Shown piece after piece: positions 48,783 through 58,964 of a DNA stretch of 64,000 bases (positions are counted from its first letter, which is position 1; each line of letters opens with the position of its first letter). The stretch covers positions 186,001 through 250,000 of the forward strand of contig NZ_JAGYPM010000003.1 in the NCBI RefSeq assembly GCF_018343665.1. The letters run 5' to 3'. The position numbers and the translations under genes are program-made. The stretch comes from Cytobacillus citreus (lineage in GTDB: Bacteria; Bacillota; Bacilli; Bacillales; Cytobacillaceae). Under the pieces are notes generated by a model. It was not told the origin of the DNA, searched no databases, and worked only from the letters and a program-made list of their open reading frames with translations.

Positions 48783-48897
48783 CCAAGTCCTTTTTGGCGA
48801 ATGCCTTAGTTTTCTTATGCGATCTTATTAGCAGATATTTAATTGAGCACACACTTTACTTTAGTTCGTTAATAAACTTAAACTTTCCTTTTAGCTA
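48783..48897 (+). repeat. Right part of the split family-4 repeat
   Basis: It begins with the second CCAAGTCC, then the TTTTTGGCGAATGCC block, TTATGCGATCTTATTAGCAG, and TTAATAAACTTAAACTTTCC closing. It is about 95% identical by eye to the copy at 39252-39385. Confidence 0.8.
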
Positions 48898-48904
48898 AAA
48901 CAAT

Positions 48905-48927
48905 AAAGACTCCTAATAGGAGTCTTT
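48905..48927 (-). terminator. spoIVA terminator
   Basis: AAAGACTCCTA pairs with TAGGAGTCTTT around one base, with TATTGTTTT after it on the minus strand. It follows the spoIVA stop. Confidence 0.8.
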
Positions 48928-50404
48928 ATAAAATAATTGCGATTAATCCGCCTGAACCTTCGTTTATAATTCTTTCTAACGTCTCTTTTAACTTATATCT
49001 TGCATTTTCAGGCATCATGGAAAGTTTCGCCTGAATTCCCTCTCTAACAATTGAGCTTAAGCTCCTTCCAAATATATCAGAATTCCAAATGGACAAAGGA
49101 TCATCTTCAAAATCCTGCATTAAATATCGAACAAGTTCTTCACTTTGTTTTTCAGTTCCTATAATTGGAGAAAACTCTGATTCCACGTCCACTTTAATCA
49201 TATGAATGGATGGTGCAACAGCTTTTAATCTTACACCAAATCTTGAGCCATGGCGTGTAATTTCTGGCTCATCAAGACTCATATCAGCAAGCGATGGAGC
49301 TGCAATTCCATAGCCAGTTTGTTTGACCATTTTCAATGCGTCTGAGATTTGATCATACTCGGATTTTGCATGAGCAAAATCTTGCATTAACTCTAATAAA
49401 TGATCTTTTCCTCGAATTTCAACGCCAACAATTTCTTTTAATACTTCATCGTAGAGATCATCTGGAGCGAATAGATCTATTTCTGCAACTCCCTGCCCCA
49501 TTTCTATTCCGGCTAAACCTGCACGGTCAATAAATTCAAAATCACTGAATTGATGAACGACCCTATCGACGTCCCTTAATCGCCTAATATCTTTTACAGT
49601 TTCTTTAACTGCTTCTTTATAGCTCTCTCTCAACCAATGATCTTCACGTAAAACCATTACCCAGCTCGGAAGATTTACATTAACCTCAAGCACTGGAAAC
49701 TCATAAAGTGCTTCTCTCATGACATTATACACATCTGATTCACGCATACCTTCAACACTCATAGCAATAACTGGAATATCATACTTTTCTTCCAATTCTT
49801 TCCTGAGTGCATCTGTGTTTGGGTGATGAGGCTGAACACTATTTATAATCATTATGAAAGGTTTACCAACCTCTTTTAGTTCATTGATCACTCTTTCCTC
49901 AGCTTCTAAGTAATTCTTCCGAGGTATCTCCCCAATCGTTCCATCAGTTGTAATTACAACACCAATTGTGGAATGCTCTTGAATCACTTTTCTTGTTCCT
50001 ATTTCTGCAGCCTCATGAAATGGAATTGGCTCTTCATACCATGGTGTATTAATCATTCGTGGACCATTCTCATCCTCATATCCTTTTGCACCTGGAACGG
50101 TATAACCTACACAATCAACTAATCGAATGTTTACATCCAAGCCTTCATCTACATGGACTGAAGCGGCTTGGTTTGGTACAAATTTTGGTTCAGTTGTCAT
50201 AATTGTCTTCCCGGCTGCACTTTGAGGGAGTTCATCCTGGGTGCGAGCACGGTCAGCTTCATTACTCATATTAGGCAAAACAACTAATTCCATAAATTTT
50301 TTTATAAAAGTTGATTTACCTGTACGCACAGCTCCAACTACTCCAAAATATATATCGCCGCCTGTTCTTTCGGCAATATCTTTAAAAATATCTACCTTTT
50401 CCAA
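48926..50404 (-). CDS. spoIVA: Spore coat morphogenetic ATPase SpoIVA
   Basis: The product has 492 residues, the same as in B. subtilis; the start is TTG 50404, preceded by GGGAGGGGATCAC. It binds and hydrolyses ATP to polymerise into the basement layer of the spore coat in the mother cell. Walker A GAVRTGKS (24-31), DCVGYTVPGA and the ITTDGTIG motif are present, as is the C-terminal SGGLIAIIL tail that anchors it to SpoVM. Sequence similarity to the known protein is very high. Confidence 0.97.
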   Translation of the reverse strand: MEKVDIFKDIAERTGGDIYFGVVGAVRTGKSTFIKKFMELVVLPNMSNEADRARTQDELPQSAAGKTIMTTEPKFVPNQAASVHVDEGLDVNIRLVDCVGYTVPGAKGYEDENGPRMINTPWYEEPIPFHEAAEIGTRKVIQEHSTIGVVITTDGTIGEIPRKNYLEAEERVINELKEVGKPFIMIINSVQPHHPNTDALRKELEEKYDIPVIAMSVEGMRESDVYNVMREALYEFPVLEVNVNLPSWVMVLREDHWLRESYKEAVKETVKDIRRLRDVDRVVHQFSDFEFIDRAGLAGIEMGQGVAEIDLFAPDDLYDEVLKEIVGVEIRGKDHLLELMQDFAHAKSEYDQISDALKMVKQTGYGIAAPSLADMSLDEPEITRHGSRFGVRLKAVAPSIHMIKVDVESEFSPIIGTEKQSEELVRYLMQDFEDDPLSIWNSDIFGRSLSSIVREGIQAKLSMMPENARYKLKETLERIINEGSGGLIAIIL

Positions 50405-50525
50405 GTGATCCCCTCCCGAATCTGTGGGATAATATTATCCTATCTATTATGTTTGGACAGTATATGTTTATGACGTTGTCCTATCTCGTTATGACAGTTT
50501 TTATAATTAATTACCCCTTTTATTT

Positions 50526-50831
50526 GAAATGCGGATGCGCCTTCGGAATAATCAAAGAAAATATTATTCCTGCGATGATTATTCTTAGGAGCATTCCTTA
50601 GTGTTCACCCTCGACAAGTACAAGACGAGCCCTGCAAGAAGACTTTCTTTGTCTTCTTGAAGGGATTGGCTAGACATTCGTCCCTAGGAGCCGCAACTAG
50701 CCAAGCTTGTGACCTCGAGGTCGACAAAAACGCGACATCCTCCCAAAAGCTTCTCTTTTGGTCGTGCGATGTGTCGCATTGTCGACACTAGTACGTCCTG
50801 TACGTCGGGGGTAGGCGCAGGAGCTAGACAG
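50526..50831 (+). repeat. Family-1 repeat, longest composite copy
   Basis: It begins AAATGCGGATGCGCCTTCGG, carries the ATTATTCCTGCGATGA block, CGACAAGTACAAGACGAGCC, GGGATTGGCTAGACATTCG, TGTGACCTCGAGGTCGAC, GACATCCTCCCAAAAGCTTC, the CACTAGTACGTCCTGTACG module, and ends GTAGGCGCAGGAGCTAGACA. It is made of head, middle and tail modules of both kinds of copy. It sits between spoIVA and yphF. Confidence 0.8.
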
Positions 50832-50902
50832 TTATCTAACTCTCAAAATAAAAATATTTTGCTTTTCATTTACTTTCAATGTAAAAATATTAATATTAAA
50901 AA

Positions 50903-50940
50903 AACCCTTCTCCTACAATATATTTTGCAGAAGAAGGGTT
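50903..50940 (-). terminator. yphF terminator
   Basis: AACCCTTCTTCTGCA pairs with a GTAGGAGAAGGGTT stretch, with a T-run after it on the minus strand. It abuts the yphF stop at 50945. Confidence 0.85.
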
Positions 50941-50944
50941 ATGC

Positions 50945-51658
50945 CTATTTCACCAAAAAGATAGGTTTTTTTGTTTTTTCATCAATTGTATATGGTAATG
51001 AATATACGGGAACAAAGACTGAATCTTCAACTAGTATGTTCCTGATATCATCCCCTGGTTTATATGAATTTTCTTTATTTTGCAATGCTTCATAAAGATC
51101 ACTCGTATAATCTACATAAACCTCAGCATCACCGGTTATTACAAAAGGAAGATTTCTTCCACTATAAGGACTAAGAGCTACTGGATCTTCTTTATATCCC
51201 ATTTTTTTATAATCTAATGTAAAAACATTTCCTACGATGTGTTCCTTATATGGTGGGTACTTATATGATTTCATTCTCAATTTTATCTCACGAATGGTTT
51301 CAGCCATTCTTAAATCAAACAGTTTTACTTTAGGATCGGTTTCAGCATCAACAAGAACATACTGAAATACACCGCCTGATTCATATGCATTCCCTGGTGC
51401 CTCAGCCATATACTGTGGCACCAATTTCTTAAAATCAATCGGGTATTTTTGGTATATTGGGGTCGACTGATCTTTTGTTTTTATTGGCAGTAAACCATTA
51501 TTATCTTCTTTAAATTGATCTACAGCTGTTTGTACAGCTTGAACCTGATCTTGATATGGTATTTTATTTTGTGCTAAATTTTCTTTTGGATACATGCATC
51601 CAGCAAGAATAGGAATTAATAAAACTAACATACTTAAAAGCTGCAAACCTTTTTTCAT
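50945..51658 (-). CDS. yphF: YphF lipoprotein
   Basis: The product has 237 residues from ATG 51658, with AAAGGGTTGATTG upstream; the frame to 51805 is longer but has no ribosome site. It has a lipoprotein signal: MKKGLQLLSMLVLLIPILAG then Cys at 21 (LAGC lipobox), so it is anchored to the outside of the membrane. The rest (ALSPYSGRNLPFVITGD and the like) matches the YphF family, of unknown role. Confidence 0.85.
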   Translation of the reverse strand: MKKGLQLLSMLVLLIPILAGCMYPKENLAQNKIPYQDQVQAVQTAVDQFKEDNNGLLPIKTKDQSTPIYQKYPIDFKKLVPQYMAEAPGNAYESGGVFQYVLVDAETDPKVKLFDLRMAETIREIKLRMKSYKYPPYKEHIVGNVFTLDYKKMGYKEDPVALSPYSGRNLPFVITGDAEVYVDYTSDLYEALQNKENSYKPGDDIRNILVEDSVFVPVYSLPYTIDEKTKKPIFLVK

Positions 51659-51749
51659 TTCAATCAACCCTTTTAGACTATGTATAAATTTAATTAGTAA
51701 TGGCTCGGCTAATACTAAGCACCTTTTAGCATGCAACTTCCCTTTCGAT

Positions 51750-51950
51750 TTAACCACTGGTAGGGCCGCTAAAGACAACAAAAAAGATGATAATACCTGA
51801 TACAATCATTAAAATATAAGCGATAAGTGCTGTTAAGAACTTTAATATTCCACTTAACTTATAACGGCTCAAATAAATCATTAAAATAGAAATAAACATG
51901 AAGGCCATTGAAGCAAGAGATATCCACATTTTCATTAATGACGGTGACAT
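51750..51950 (-). CDS. yphE: YphE small membrane protein (DUF2768)
   Basis: The product has 66 residues with two membrane helices (about 8-25 and 35-60), starting MSPSLMKMWISLASM, with GGAG upstream. It fits the DUF2768/YphE family found between yphF and gpsA. The function is unknown; it is linked to spore genes by place only. Confidence 0.8.
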   Translation of the reverse strand: MSPSLMKMWISLASMAFMFISILMIYLSRYKLSGILKFLTALIAYILMIVSGIIIFFVVFSGPTSG

Positions 51951-52043
51951 AAAATCAACTCCTTTTTCCGAATTGTATTATATCATACCCCTTATCAGAT
52001 TGAAAAAGAAACTACTCTTAGCTCTTGGTATGAAGTCATTAAT

Positions 52044-52176
52044 AGAAAAACTTGACGTTTGCCAATTCCTTTTTGGGCGAATGCTCTAAGTTTTACATAT
52101 GCGATCTTTTGGACAAAGACATTACCGAACGAACATCCCTTTTTGGACGTTATTTACTTAAATCTTCCTTTAGCTA
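52044..52176 (+). repeat. Diverged family-4 repeat
   Basis: It begins AGAAAAACTTGACGTTTGCC with the TTTTTGGGCGAATGC block, ATGCGATCTT, then CTTTTTGGACGTTATTTAC and CTTCCTTTAGCTA. The middle third differs from the copies at 39252 and 48783, and a second TTTTTGGACG segment occurs. Confidence 0.7.
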
Positions 52177-52223
52177 TATACTTATTTAACACTAAGCAAG
52201 TAAAATATATTTAAACAAAAAAA

Positions 52224-52260
52224 GGCTAAGCTAAGGAAGGGGCTATTCCTTAACTTAGCC
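52224..52260 (-). terminator. Strong terminator downstream of gpsA
   Basis: GGCTAAGTTAAGGAA pairs with TTCCTTAGCTTAGCC around a short loop; seven T follow on the minus strand. Confidence 0.9.
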
Positions 52261-52368
52261 GGGTGACTAAATAACCCACGCACCCTGTTCATTTCACCAG
52301 TTTGCTTCGTTGCATTGTATGCATCAAGATGCTTTCTCGCATCCTCGAATGCCCATATTTCAAAAATA
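52224..52368 (-). ncRNA. Candidate structured 3' RNA or gpsA 3' UTR
   Basis: Between the gpsA stop and its terminator are 108 extra bases. They hold a chain of possible small hairpins made from repeats of GCATC/GATGC (GCAT-loop-ATGC, GATGC-loop-GCATC, TGCAT-ACA-ATGCA) and a GGGTG...CACCC stem just before the terminator. A 67-residue frame over it overlaps gpsA, has no ribosome site and is not convincing. Whether it is an independent RNA or a long tail of the gpsA message is unknown. Confidence 0.3.
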
Positions 52369-53439
52369 TTAACGATTATCTCCATTCACTAAATTTAATT
52401 CGCCTTCAAGTACGTTTGTAAAATCCTCCATCTCATTCTTTTTACCACGTGCCATCAAAAGATCTACTGCATCCTTTGCATTCACATCATTAAAAAGCAC
52501 ATCATAAAGAACATCGGTGATCGGCATATTTACATCATATTTTTTGGCTAATTGTTTAGCGGCCTTTGTAGTTCTTACACCTTCGACTACCATTCCTATA
52601 TTATCTAAAACCTCTTGAAGCTTATGACCTTTACCGAGTAAATTACCTGCTCTCCAATTTCGTGAGTGTACGCTTGTACATGTCGCAATTAAGTCTCCGA
52701 TACCCGTTAATCCTGAAAAGGTAAGCGGACTTGCTCCCATTTTTATTCCTAAACGAGCAATTTCAGCTAATCCTCTGGTGATTAAGGCAGCTTTCGCATT
52801 ATCACCATATCCTAATCCATCTGTAATACCAGCTGCAAGTGCAATAATATTCTTCAATGCTCCACCGATTTCAACACCGACAAGGTCTGGATTTGTGTAT
52901 ACCCTGAAATTATGATTAATAAATAAGTCTTGAATTTTTTCAGCAGCATTCATATTTTTCGATGAAACAGTAACAGTTGTAGGATGACGTAAACTAACTT
53001 CCTCAGCATGGCTCGGTCCTGAAAGAACAACTACACTATCCAAAATATTGACGGAAATTTCTTGTTCAATCATCTCAGATATACGGAGTAAAGTATCAGG
53101 CTCAATTCCTTTGCTAACATGGACAACTGTAAGCGGTTCTTTTCTAATAGAGTTGATCTTCCTAATTACTTCACGAATCGCTTTTGTTGGGACAGCTAGT
53201 ACCATTGCATTGACACCTTCTAATGCTTCCTCTAGATGTGAAAAACCAATAATTCCTTCTGGAAGAAGTACTTCAGGTAAATACTTTTTATTTGTTTTAT
53301 ATTCATTGATTTCATTTATTTGGTTTGGATTATGCCCCCAAAGGCGAACTTCATGTCCATTATCCGCTAATACCATGGCTAATGCAGTTCCCCAGCTGCC
53401 TGCTCCAATGACAGCAACACTTTCTGTCATTCGCTCCAT
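52369..53439 (-). CDS. gpsA: Glycerol-3-phosphate dehydrogenase [NAD(P)+]
   Basis: The product has 356 residues (345 in B. subtilis). It makes sn-glycerol 3-phosphate from dihydroxyacetone phosphate for phospholipids. The GAGSWGTAL Rossmann motif (12-20), [10 protein letters not shown], and the conserved catalytic lysine region [19 protein letters not shown] are visible. The start may be ATG 53439 (AAAGGTAGTGAT upstream) or ATG 53430. It lies 71 bases after der. Confidence 0.94.
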   Translation of the reverse strand: MERMTESVAVIGAGSWGTALAMVLADNGHEVRLWGHNPNQINEINEYKTNKKYLPEVLLPEGIIGFSHLEEALEGVNAMVLAVPTKAIREVIRKINSIRKEPLTVVHVSKGIEPDTLLRISEMIEQEISVNILDSVVVLSGPSHAEEVSLRHPTTVTVSSKNMNAAEKIQDLFINHNFRVYTNPDLVGVEIGGALKNIIALAAGITDGLGYGDNAKAALITRGLAEIARLGIKMGASPLTFSGLTGIGDLIATCTSVHSRNWRAGNLLGKGHKLQEVLDNIGMVVEGVRTTKAAKQLAKKYDVNMPITDVLYDVLFNDVNAKDAVDLLMARGKKNEMEDFTNVLEGELNLVNGDNR

Positions 53440-53509
53440 TAGATCACTACCTTTTATTGATATTTGTTCAGCTTTCGCTTTTCTCTTTCAAGATTCAGAG
53501 ATGGTCCGA

Positions 53510-54820
53510 TTATTTTCGTTCTCTTGCAAATATCTTAATAGGTGTTCCTTCAAAGCCGAAAGCATCTCTAATTCGATTTTCTATAAAACGCTCATAAGAA
53601 AAATGCATTAATTCAGGCTCATTCACAAACACAACAAAAGTCGGCGGCTTAACAGCGACTTGTGTCGTATAGTATATTTTTAAGCGTCTCCCCTTATCCG
53701 TAGGTGTTGGATTCATTGCAACCGCATCCATTATTACATCATTAAGGACACTTGTGTCAACACGTAATGCATGATTTTCACTAGCGGTATTAATCATCGG
53801 AATAAGTGTATGAATTCGTTTTTTGGTTTTAGCAGAAAGGAATACAATTGGTGCGTAATCAAGGAAAAGAAAATGTTCTCGAATCTTTTGCTCAAACTCT
53901 TTCATGGTCTTTTCATCTTTTTCAACAGCATCCCACTTATTTACAACAATGACTACTGCTCTCCCTGCTTCATGTGCATATCCTGCAATCCGCTTGTCCT
54001 GCTCAATGATACCTTCCTCACCATCAATCACTACAAGAACTACATCCGAGCGTTCAATTGCCCTTAAAGCGCGAAGAACACTATATTTCTCGGTTGTTTC
54101 ATATACCTTACCTTTTTTACGCATTCCTGCTGTGTCTATAATGACATACTTTTCTCCATTAAAAGTTAGCTCTGAATCGATTGCATCTCTCGTAGTACCG
54201 GCAACATTGCTAACAATTACACGATCTTCTCCTAGAATTGCATTAACAAGAGATGATTTCCCTACATTCGGTCTTCCAATTAAGGAAAATTTAATAACAT
54301 CATCTTCATAATCTTTTTGCCCATGTTTAGGAAAATGCTTCGCAGCTTCATCTAGTAAATCACCTAATCCTAACCCATGTGAACCTGATATGGGAAATGG
54401 CTCTCCAAATCCTAACGCATAGAAATCATATATTTGATCTCTCATTTCTGGATTATCAATTTTATTAACCCCGAGTACGACAGGCTTTTTTGCCCTATAA
54501 AGTATTTTGGCCACTTCCTCATCTGCAGCAGTCACCCCTTCCCTGCCATTTGTCAGGAAAATAATGACATCTGCTTCATCTATAGCAATTTCTGCCTGTT
54601 GGCGAATTTGCTCTAGGAACGGCTCGTCTCCGATATCAATCCCACCGGTATCAATAATATTAAAATCATGATTTAACCATTCTGCTGAACTGTATATACG
54701 ATCCCTAGTCACACCAGGAATATCCTCAACAATAGAAATTCGTTCCCCGACAATTCTGTTAAAAATTGTTGATTTTCCTACGTTTGGACGTCCGACAATT
54801 GCCACTACAGGTTTTGCCAT
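53510..54820 (-). CDS. der: GTPase Der (EngA)
   Basis: The product has 436 residues (the same as B. subtilis), from ATG 54820, with AAAGGGTGATG upstream. It is a GTPase with two GTP-binding domains, needed to assemble the 50S ribosome. P-loops GRPNVGKS occur at 8-15 and again at about 183-190; DTGG, NKID/NKWD and a C-terminal KH-like domain (about 350-436) are present. It precedes gpsA. In B. subtilis seaA/yphB lies just before it; it is not found here. Confidence 0.95.
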   Translation of the reverse strand: MAKPVVAIVGRPNVGKSTIFNRIVGERISIVEDIPGVTRDRIYSSAEWLNHDFNIIDTGGIDIGDEPFLEQIRQQAEIAIDEADVIIFLTNGREGVTAADEEVAKILYRAKKPVVLGVNKIDNPEMRDQIYDFYALGFGEPFPISGSHGLGLGDLLDEAAKHFPKHGQKDYEDDVIKFSLIGRPNVGKSSLVNAILGEDRVIVSNVAGTTRDAIDSELTFNGEKYVIIDTAGMRKKGKVYETTEKYSVLRALRAIERSDVVLVVIDGEEGIIEQDKRIAGYAHEAGRAVVIVVNKWDAVEKDEKTMKEFEQKIREHFLFLDYAPIVFLSAKTKKRIHTLIPMINTASENHALRVDTSVLNDVIMDAVAMNPTPTDKGRRLKIYYTTQVAVKPPTFVVFVNEPELMHFSYERFIENRIRDAFGFEGTPIKIFARERK

Positions 54821-54949
54821 GAACATCACCCTTTCTTTCTACAATAGTTAAGTAAAGCTTTAGCGAAAATCAGTGAATTGTATATTTTTACATTTAGTTT
54901 GCTAAGCAACTACTTAACCTCCTGAATTTTTAAAAATCCTATTAAATAA

Positions 54950-54977
54950 ACCCTTCTTTCAATTTTTATAGAAGGGT
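54950..54977 (-). terminator. Terminator between yphA and der
   Basis: ACCCTTCT pairs with AGAAGGGT around a 12-base loop and TTATTTAAT follows on the minus strand. It likely ends the yphA transcript. Confidence 0.7.
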
Positions 54978-55069
54978 CTAACTTCATTATCTTATCAAAG
55001 CAGTACAAGGCTCGCAATGAAAAACTTGGAATATCAATCAGTGTTTCACAATTTTGTCCATTTTTTCAG

Positions 55070-55678
55070 TTATAATAATTTTTGTTTCTCTTTTTCAACT
55101 CGATTCAAGTTTTTCTCATAGAAAGTTGACAAGTATTCCAATCCATTCCATGTAGCAATTATTATTGTTGAGAGCGCAATAACATCTAAAAAAGCATATG
55201 AGCCAATGACATGAGGAAATGTATATTTTTTTAGGATAAGTGCATATAGAAATTCGCCTTGAATTGATCCTAATAAGATAATAATAATACGATAAATCTT
55301 ATTTGTCTGTAAGACAATGGATAAAGATATTAATAATACAGTCAACATCCAAATTCTTGGGAAAATAATCCAAACAGGATCAAATAACTCAAATAAATGA
55401 AAGCATACATAGGAAAGCATTATGATAAATGAGCATAATAATAAATAAGATGCTTTTATTTTTTTCATTCTAACTATGACTTTGAATAAAGGAATTACGA
55501 GTATTATACTAGCTAACGATATTTCCATTTCAAACAGAAGAATGGAATGCGGCGAAAATATGATTAGTAATAAAATCCAAAGTGATAGTCTTAACCTATT
55601 TACATGTTTTTTTTTCAACAAAAAGGTGGCAATAACCCAAAAAAACCATGCAATCCAGTAAAATGTTAATCCTTCCAT
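55070..55678 (-). CDS. yphA: YphA integral membrane protein
   Basis: The product has 202 residues with about seven hydrophobic membrane segments; the ATG follows TAGGAGGTGG. The only charged regions are short loops and a basic C-terminus with EKNLNRVEKEKQK. It is at the position of yphA in Bacillus. The function is unknown; no enzymatic motif is visible. Confidence 0.75.
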   Translation of the reverse strand: MEGLTFYWIAWFFWVIATFLLKKKHVNRLRLSLWILLLIIFSPHSILLFEMEISLASIILVIPLFKVIVRMKKIKASYLLLCSFIIMLSYVCFHLFELFDPVWIIFPRIWMLTVLLISLSIVLQTNKIYRIIIILLGSIQGEFLYALILKKYTFPHVIGSYAFLDVIALSTIIIATWNGLEYLSTFYEKNLNRVEKEKQKLL

Positions 55679-55808
55679 TTATTATCCACCTCCTAACATT
55701 CCCATTATGACACTTATCTATGTACTTTAGTCATAAGGAATCGAGATTTGATGGAATCATTTTATTTTCTTGTTGCAAACTACATCTTAAGAAAGGAAGG
55801 TGTGCAAT

Positions 55809-55946
55809 ATGGGAAGAGATCGTCAAGAAATGAAACTAAAAAAAAGTAAGAGAGTAGAATCAAACCGAGATCAGGCCCTTCATTATCCCGGTTCTACAAA
55901 GTTGCAAAGTCCAGAAGAAGCTAGAGAATTGAATAATAATAAATAA
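55809..55946 (+). CDS. ypzI: YpzI-like small protein
   Basis: The product is a 45-residue very charged peptide beginning MGRDRQEMKLKKSKRVES, with AAAGGAAGGTG upstream. The MG-DRQE-KL-S-RVES-RDQ pattern is that of the YpzI family of Bacilli, of unknown role. The AT-rich leader (55679-55808) carries its probable promoter and that of yphA. Confidence 0.8.
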   Translation: MGRDRQEMKLKKSKRVESNRDQALHYPGSTKLQSPEEARELNNNK

Positions 55947-55957
55947 GAGTATATGTA

Positions 55958-55987
55958 AAAACTCTTGCTTTAGTTAGCAAGAGTTTT
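55958..55987. terminator. Bidirectional terminator between ypzI and fni
   Basis: AAAACTCTTGCT pairs with AGCAAGAGTTTT with a short loop; A-run and T-run flank it. Confidence 0.85.
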
Positions 55988-55993
55988 ACTGGC

Positions 55994-57055
55994 TCATTTA
56001 TGAATTTTCCTCTGACTAAATCCTTTTGTATCAATACTTCTTTCATTTAGCCAATGATGTGTATGACCTGAAATAATAATAGGAGTTTTCTGAAGATCTT
56101 TAATCGATACTGCACCAAGGGCTGTCATCATGATCGCTAATTCTGAATGCATGACTTGGATAACCTCAATTAATGATTCGATTCCATGATTCATTAAGAT
56201 TTTTAGGAAATACCCTGCTATCCCTACAGCATCTGCACCTAACGCAATCGCCTTTGCAATATCAAGACTAGTTTGAATGCCGCCAGAACCTAAAACAGAT
56301 AAATCTTTACTGCCATTTTTTGCTTCCACAATTGAAATAGAAGTCGGAATGCCCCACTCATTAAAAAATTGTAAATCACTTTCTCGTCTTTCATTTTCAA
56401 TTTGAGCAAAATTTGTTCCGCCAAATCCACCGACATCGACTGCGGATACACCGACTGATTCAAGTTTAGAAACTGTTTCTTTATTCATTCCGAATCCAAC
56501 TTCCTTTACGATTATCGGGACATCGGTTTTTTTAACGATATCCTCAATACGGTAAAGTGCTGAACGGAAGTCTCGGTCACCCTCTGGCATTGTCAGTTCT
56601 TGCACGACATTTAAGTGTATTTGCAGCGCATTTGCCTCAATCATATCAATTGCACCCTTTGCTTGATCGACTGTTGCCTCACTGCCTAAATTTCCGATTA
56701 TGATGCCATTAGGGAATTCTTTACGTACCACCTGATATGTTTCTTTTTCTGATGGGTCCTTAAGCGCAGACATTTGGGAACCTACTGAAATAGCTAAATC
56801 TAGCTCTTTCGCAACTAACGCAAGATTGCGGTTTAATTGTAATGTCTTTTCTCCCCCACCACCTGTCATACCATTGATAAAAATTGGCGAACTTAAATGA
56901 AGTTCGCCAATTTTTGTACATAAATTTGCCTTTTCTAATGCCGTATTAGGTAAACTTTGGTGGATAAATGCAATATCCTCAAAACCTGCAAGCCGTTTTT
57001 GGCCTGTTGTAAGTGCTATTTGTATATGATCCCATTTTCGTTTTGATCTAGACAC
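55994..57055 (-). CDS. fni: Isopentenyl-diphosphate delta-isomerase, type 2
   Basis: The product has 353 residues from GTG 57055 (GGTGAT before it); ATG 57067 is an in-frame alternative with a worse site. This FMN- and NADPH-dependent enzyme turns isopentenyl diphosphate into dimethylallyl diphosphate. The [29 protein letters not shown] and [15 protein letters not shown] motifs of the family are visible. B. subtilis also calls it ypgA/idi. Confidence 0.93.
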   Translation of the reverse strand: MSRSKRKWDHIQIALTTGQKRLAGFEDIAFIHQSLPNTALEKANLCTKIGELHLSSPIFINGMTGGGGEKTLQLNRNLALVAKELDLAISVGSQMSALKDPSEKETYQVVRKEFPNGIIIGNLGSEATVDQAKGAIDMIEANALQIHLNVVQELTMPEGDRDFRSALYRIEDIVKKTDVPIIVKEVGFGMNKETVSKLESVGVSAVDVGGFGGTNFAQIENERRESDLQFFNEWGIPTSISIVEAKNGSKDLSVLGSGGIQTSLDIAKAIALGADAVGIAGYFLKILMNHGIESLIEVIQVMHSELAIMMTALGAVSIKDLQKTPIIISGHTHHWLNERSIDTKGFSQRKIHK

Positions 57056-57069
57056 AATAATCACCATTT

Positions 57070-58206
57070 TTATTTTAAATTCTTTAACTGATCACCAATC
57101 ACTTCACCGAGCTGGAATCCTTTTGATTCCTCTGGAAGCTCATAATCAGTTACAGTCTCAGTCTCTCTTTCTTGGAGCTCTTTTAAACTGAGAGATAGAC
57201 GCTTGTCTTGTTCATTCACATCTAGTACCTTTACCTCGACCTCTTGACCTTCCTTTAATACCTCATGAGGTGTAGCTATATGCTTATGAGAGATTTGGGA
57301 GATATGAACAAGTCCTTCAACTCCAGGGAATAACTCAATGAACGCCCCATAGGATACAAGCCTTTTTACAACACCACTTAGTGTACTGCCTTTTGGAGCT
57401 TTATCAGATATATTAGTCCATGGTCCAGGAAGTGTTTCTTTAATGGATAATGAGATTCTTTCATTCGTACGATCAACACTTAAAATCTTAACTTGAACTT
57501 TTTGACCTTCTTCTACAACATCTGACGGTTTGTTAATATGTTCATGGGACAATTGTGATATATGAACAAGCCCATCAAGTCCACCAATATCAACAAAAGC
57601 ACCAAAATCAGATATTCTCTGTACAGTTCCTTCTAATACCTGACCTGCTTCAAGCGATTCTAATAGTTGATTCTTTTGCTTTCCTTTTTCTTCTTCAACA
57701 ACTGCACGATGAGATAGAATCAAGCGGTTTTTCTCTTTCTCTAGCTCAACAATTTTAAAGGCCATTGTTTTACCTTTATAATCAGAAAAATCCTCTACAA
57801 AGAATGCTTCAACAAGTGATGCAGGTACAAATCCGCGTACACCTAGATCAACAACCAATCCGCCTTTAACTACATCCTTAATTTCTGCATCAAAAGTTTC
57901 ACCATTTTTAAATTTTTCCTCAAGATTTGCCCATGATTTCTCAGCGTCTACTTTTCGTTTAGATAATATTAAGGCTTCCTCTTCCACTTTAAGGACTTCA
58001 AGCTCAAGCTGATCTCCTTCTGAAACTACATCACTTGCTTTTTCAACATGAAGGCTAGATAATTCACTAATAGGAATAATACCATCAAGCTTACAATCAT
58101 TAATATTGATAATGACTTGCTTCTCCTCAACTTTTGTAACTTGCCCAGATACCTTATCCCCAACTTCGAAATTTTTCACTTCAACTTGATTCATCTCTTC
58201 AGTCAT
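57070..58206 (-). CDS. ypfD: S1-domain protein YpfD (30S protein S1-like)
   Basis: The product has 378 residues with four S1 RNA-binding repeats, at about 15-85, 100-170, 185-255 and 270-340. Conserved [26 protein letters not shown] and [20 protein letters not shown] mark them. AAGGAGGAG precedes the ATG. It is the homologue of ribosomal protein S1 (rpsA) in low-GC bacteria; its role in translation is weaker than in E. coli and not needed for growth in B. subtilis. Confidence 0.93.
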   Translation of the reverse strand: MTEEMNQVEVKNFEVGDKVSGQVTKVEEKQVIININDCKLDGIIPISELSSLHVEKASDVVSEGDQLELEVLKVEEEALILSKRKVDAEKSWANLEEKFKNGETFDAEIKDVVKGGLVVDLGVRGFVPASLVEAFFVEDFSDYKGKTMAFKIVELEKEKNRLILSHRAVVEEEKGKQKNQLLESLEAGQVLEGTVQRISDFGAFVDIGGLDGLVHISQLSHEHINKPSDVVEEGQKVQVKILSVDRTNERISLSIKETLPGPWTNISDKAPKGSTLSGVVKRLVSYGAFIELFPGVEGLVHISQISHKHIATPHEVLKEGQEVEVKVLDVNEQDKRLSLSLKELQERETETVTDYELPEESKGFQLGEVIGDQLKNLK

Positions 58207-58219
58207 ATGTACTCCTCCT

Positions 58220-58312
58220 TATTTGAAATGCAAAAGTGTCTTCGGAACAATTAGATTGCTCTTCCCGATGACCACTTGTAGTAGCTTTCCTTATGAGGTA
58301 AGACAGCTATCT
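58220..58312 (+). repeat. Family-1 repeat, degenerate head
   Basis: The blocks GAAATGCAAAAGTGTCTTCG and GAACAATTAGATTGC, then AGCTTTCCTTATG, match the heads of the copies at 50526 and 59726 with changes. It lies between ypfD and plsC. Confidence 0.5.
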
Positions 58313-58376
58313 AATTATTATAAAATTCCTTTTTACTAACTTCTTACAAACGACTTATTTTGTCAAGCAAGAAGGT

Positions 58377-58964
58377 TTAACGATTTTCATTTATCAGTTT
58401 ACGGATTTCTTCCATGATTAATTCAGTTGTCTCCTCAGCAGAAGCTTTCTTATCACGAAGTTCCTGTATGTTTATTGGTTTTCCATATATGACTTTTAAT
58501 CTTTTAAAAGCCTTATAAGGGCCAATTATTGCACAAGGTACTACCGCTGCATCTGTGCGTAGGGCAAAAAAGCCCACACCTGACAGCCCTTTCGTCAATT
58601 CCCCTGTTTTACTTCTTGTTCCTTCAGGAAAAATCCCTAAAACATGGCCTTCTTTTAAAATTGCCAGTCCTTTTCTTAATGCTTCACGATCACTCATACC
58701 CCTTTTAACAGGAAAAGCATTTAGATTACTGACTATTTTCCCCAATAAAGGGACCTTAAAAAGCTCTTCCTTAGCCATGAAGTGAACAGGGCGTGGTGCG
58801 TTAATCCCAACAACAGGAGGATCAAAATTATTAATATGGTTAGAGCACAGCAGTACTCCACCTTCTTTTGGAAAATGTTCTCTTCCAGTAACTTCAAAAC
58901 GATATATTGGTTTTAAAATTCCCAGAACAACTGATTTAACAAATGAATAAAACGTCAATATCAT
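58377..58964 (-). CDS. plsC: 1-acyl-sn-glycerol-3-phosphate acyltransferase
   Basis: The product has 195 residues. It adds the second acyl chain to lysophosphatidic acid in phospholipid synthesis, at the membrane. The HX4D motif is His43-Asp48 (NHINNFD), and FPEGTR lies at 112-117. It has an N-terminal hydrophobic stretch. Its ATG overlaps the cmk stop (ATGA), with AAAGGATCGG as ribosome site. Confidence 0.93.
   Translation of the reverse strand: MILTFYSFVKSVVLGILKPIYRFEVTGREHFPKEGGVLLCSNHINNFDPPVVGINAPRPVHFMAKEELFKVPLLGKIVSNLNAFPVKRGMSDREALRKGLAILKEGHVLGIFPEGTRSKTGELTKGLSGVGFFALRTDAAVVPCAIIGPYKAFKRLKVIYGKPINIQELRDKKASAEETTELIMEEIRKLINENR

Noticed and set aside
50709-51095. 128-residue plus-strand frame
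   Set aside because: It covers a family-1 repeat, the yphF terminator and antisense yphF.
52182-52385. 67-residue frame overlapping the gpsA end
   Set aside because: It starts inside gpsA without a ribosome site and its last third is the terminator hairpin, so it is better seen as RNA structure.
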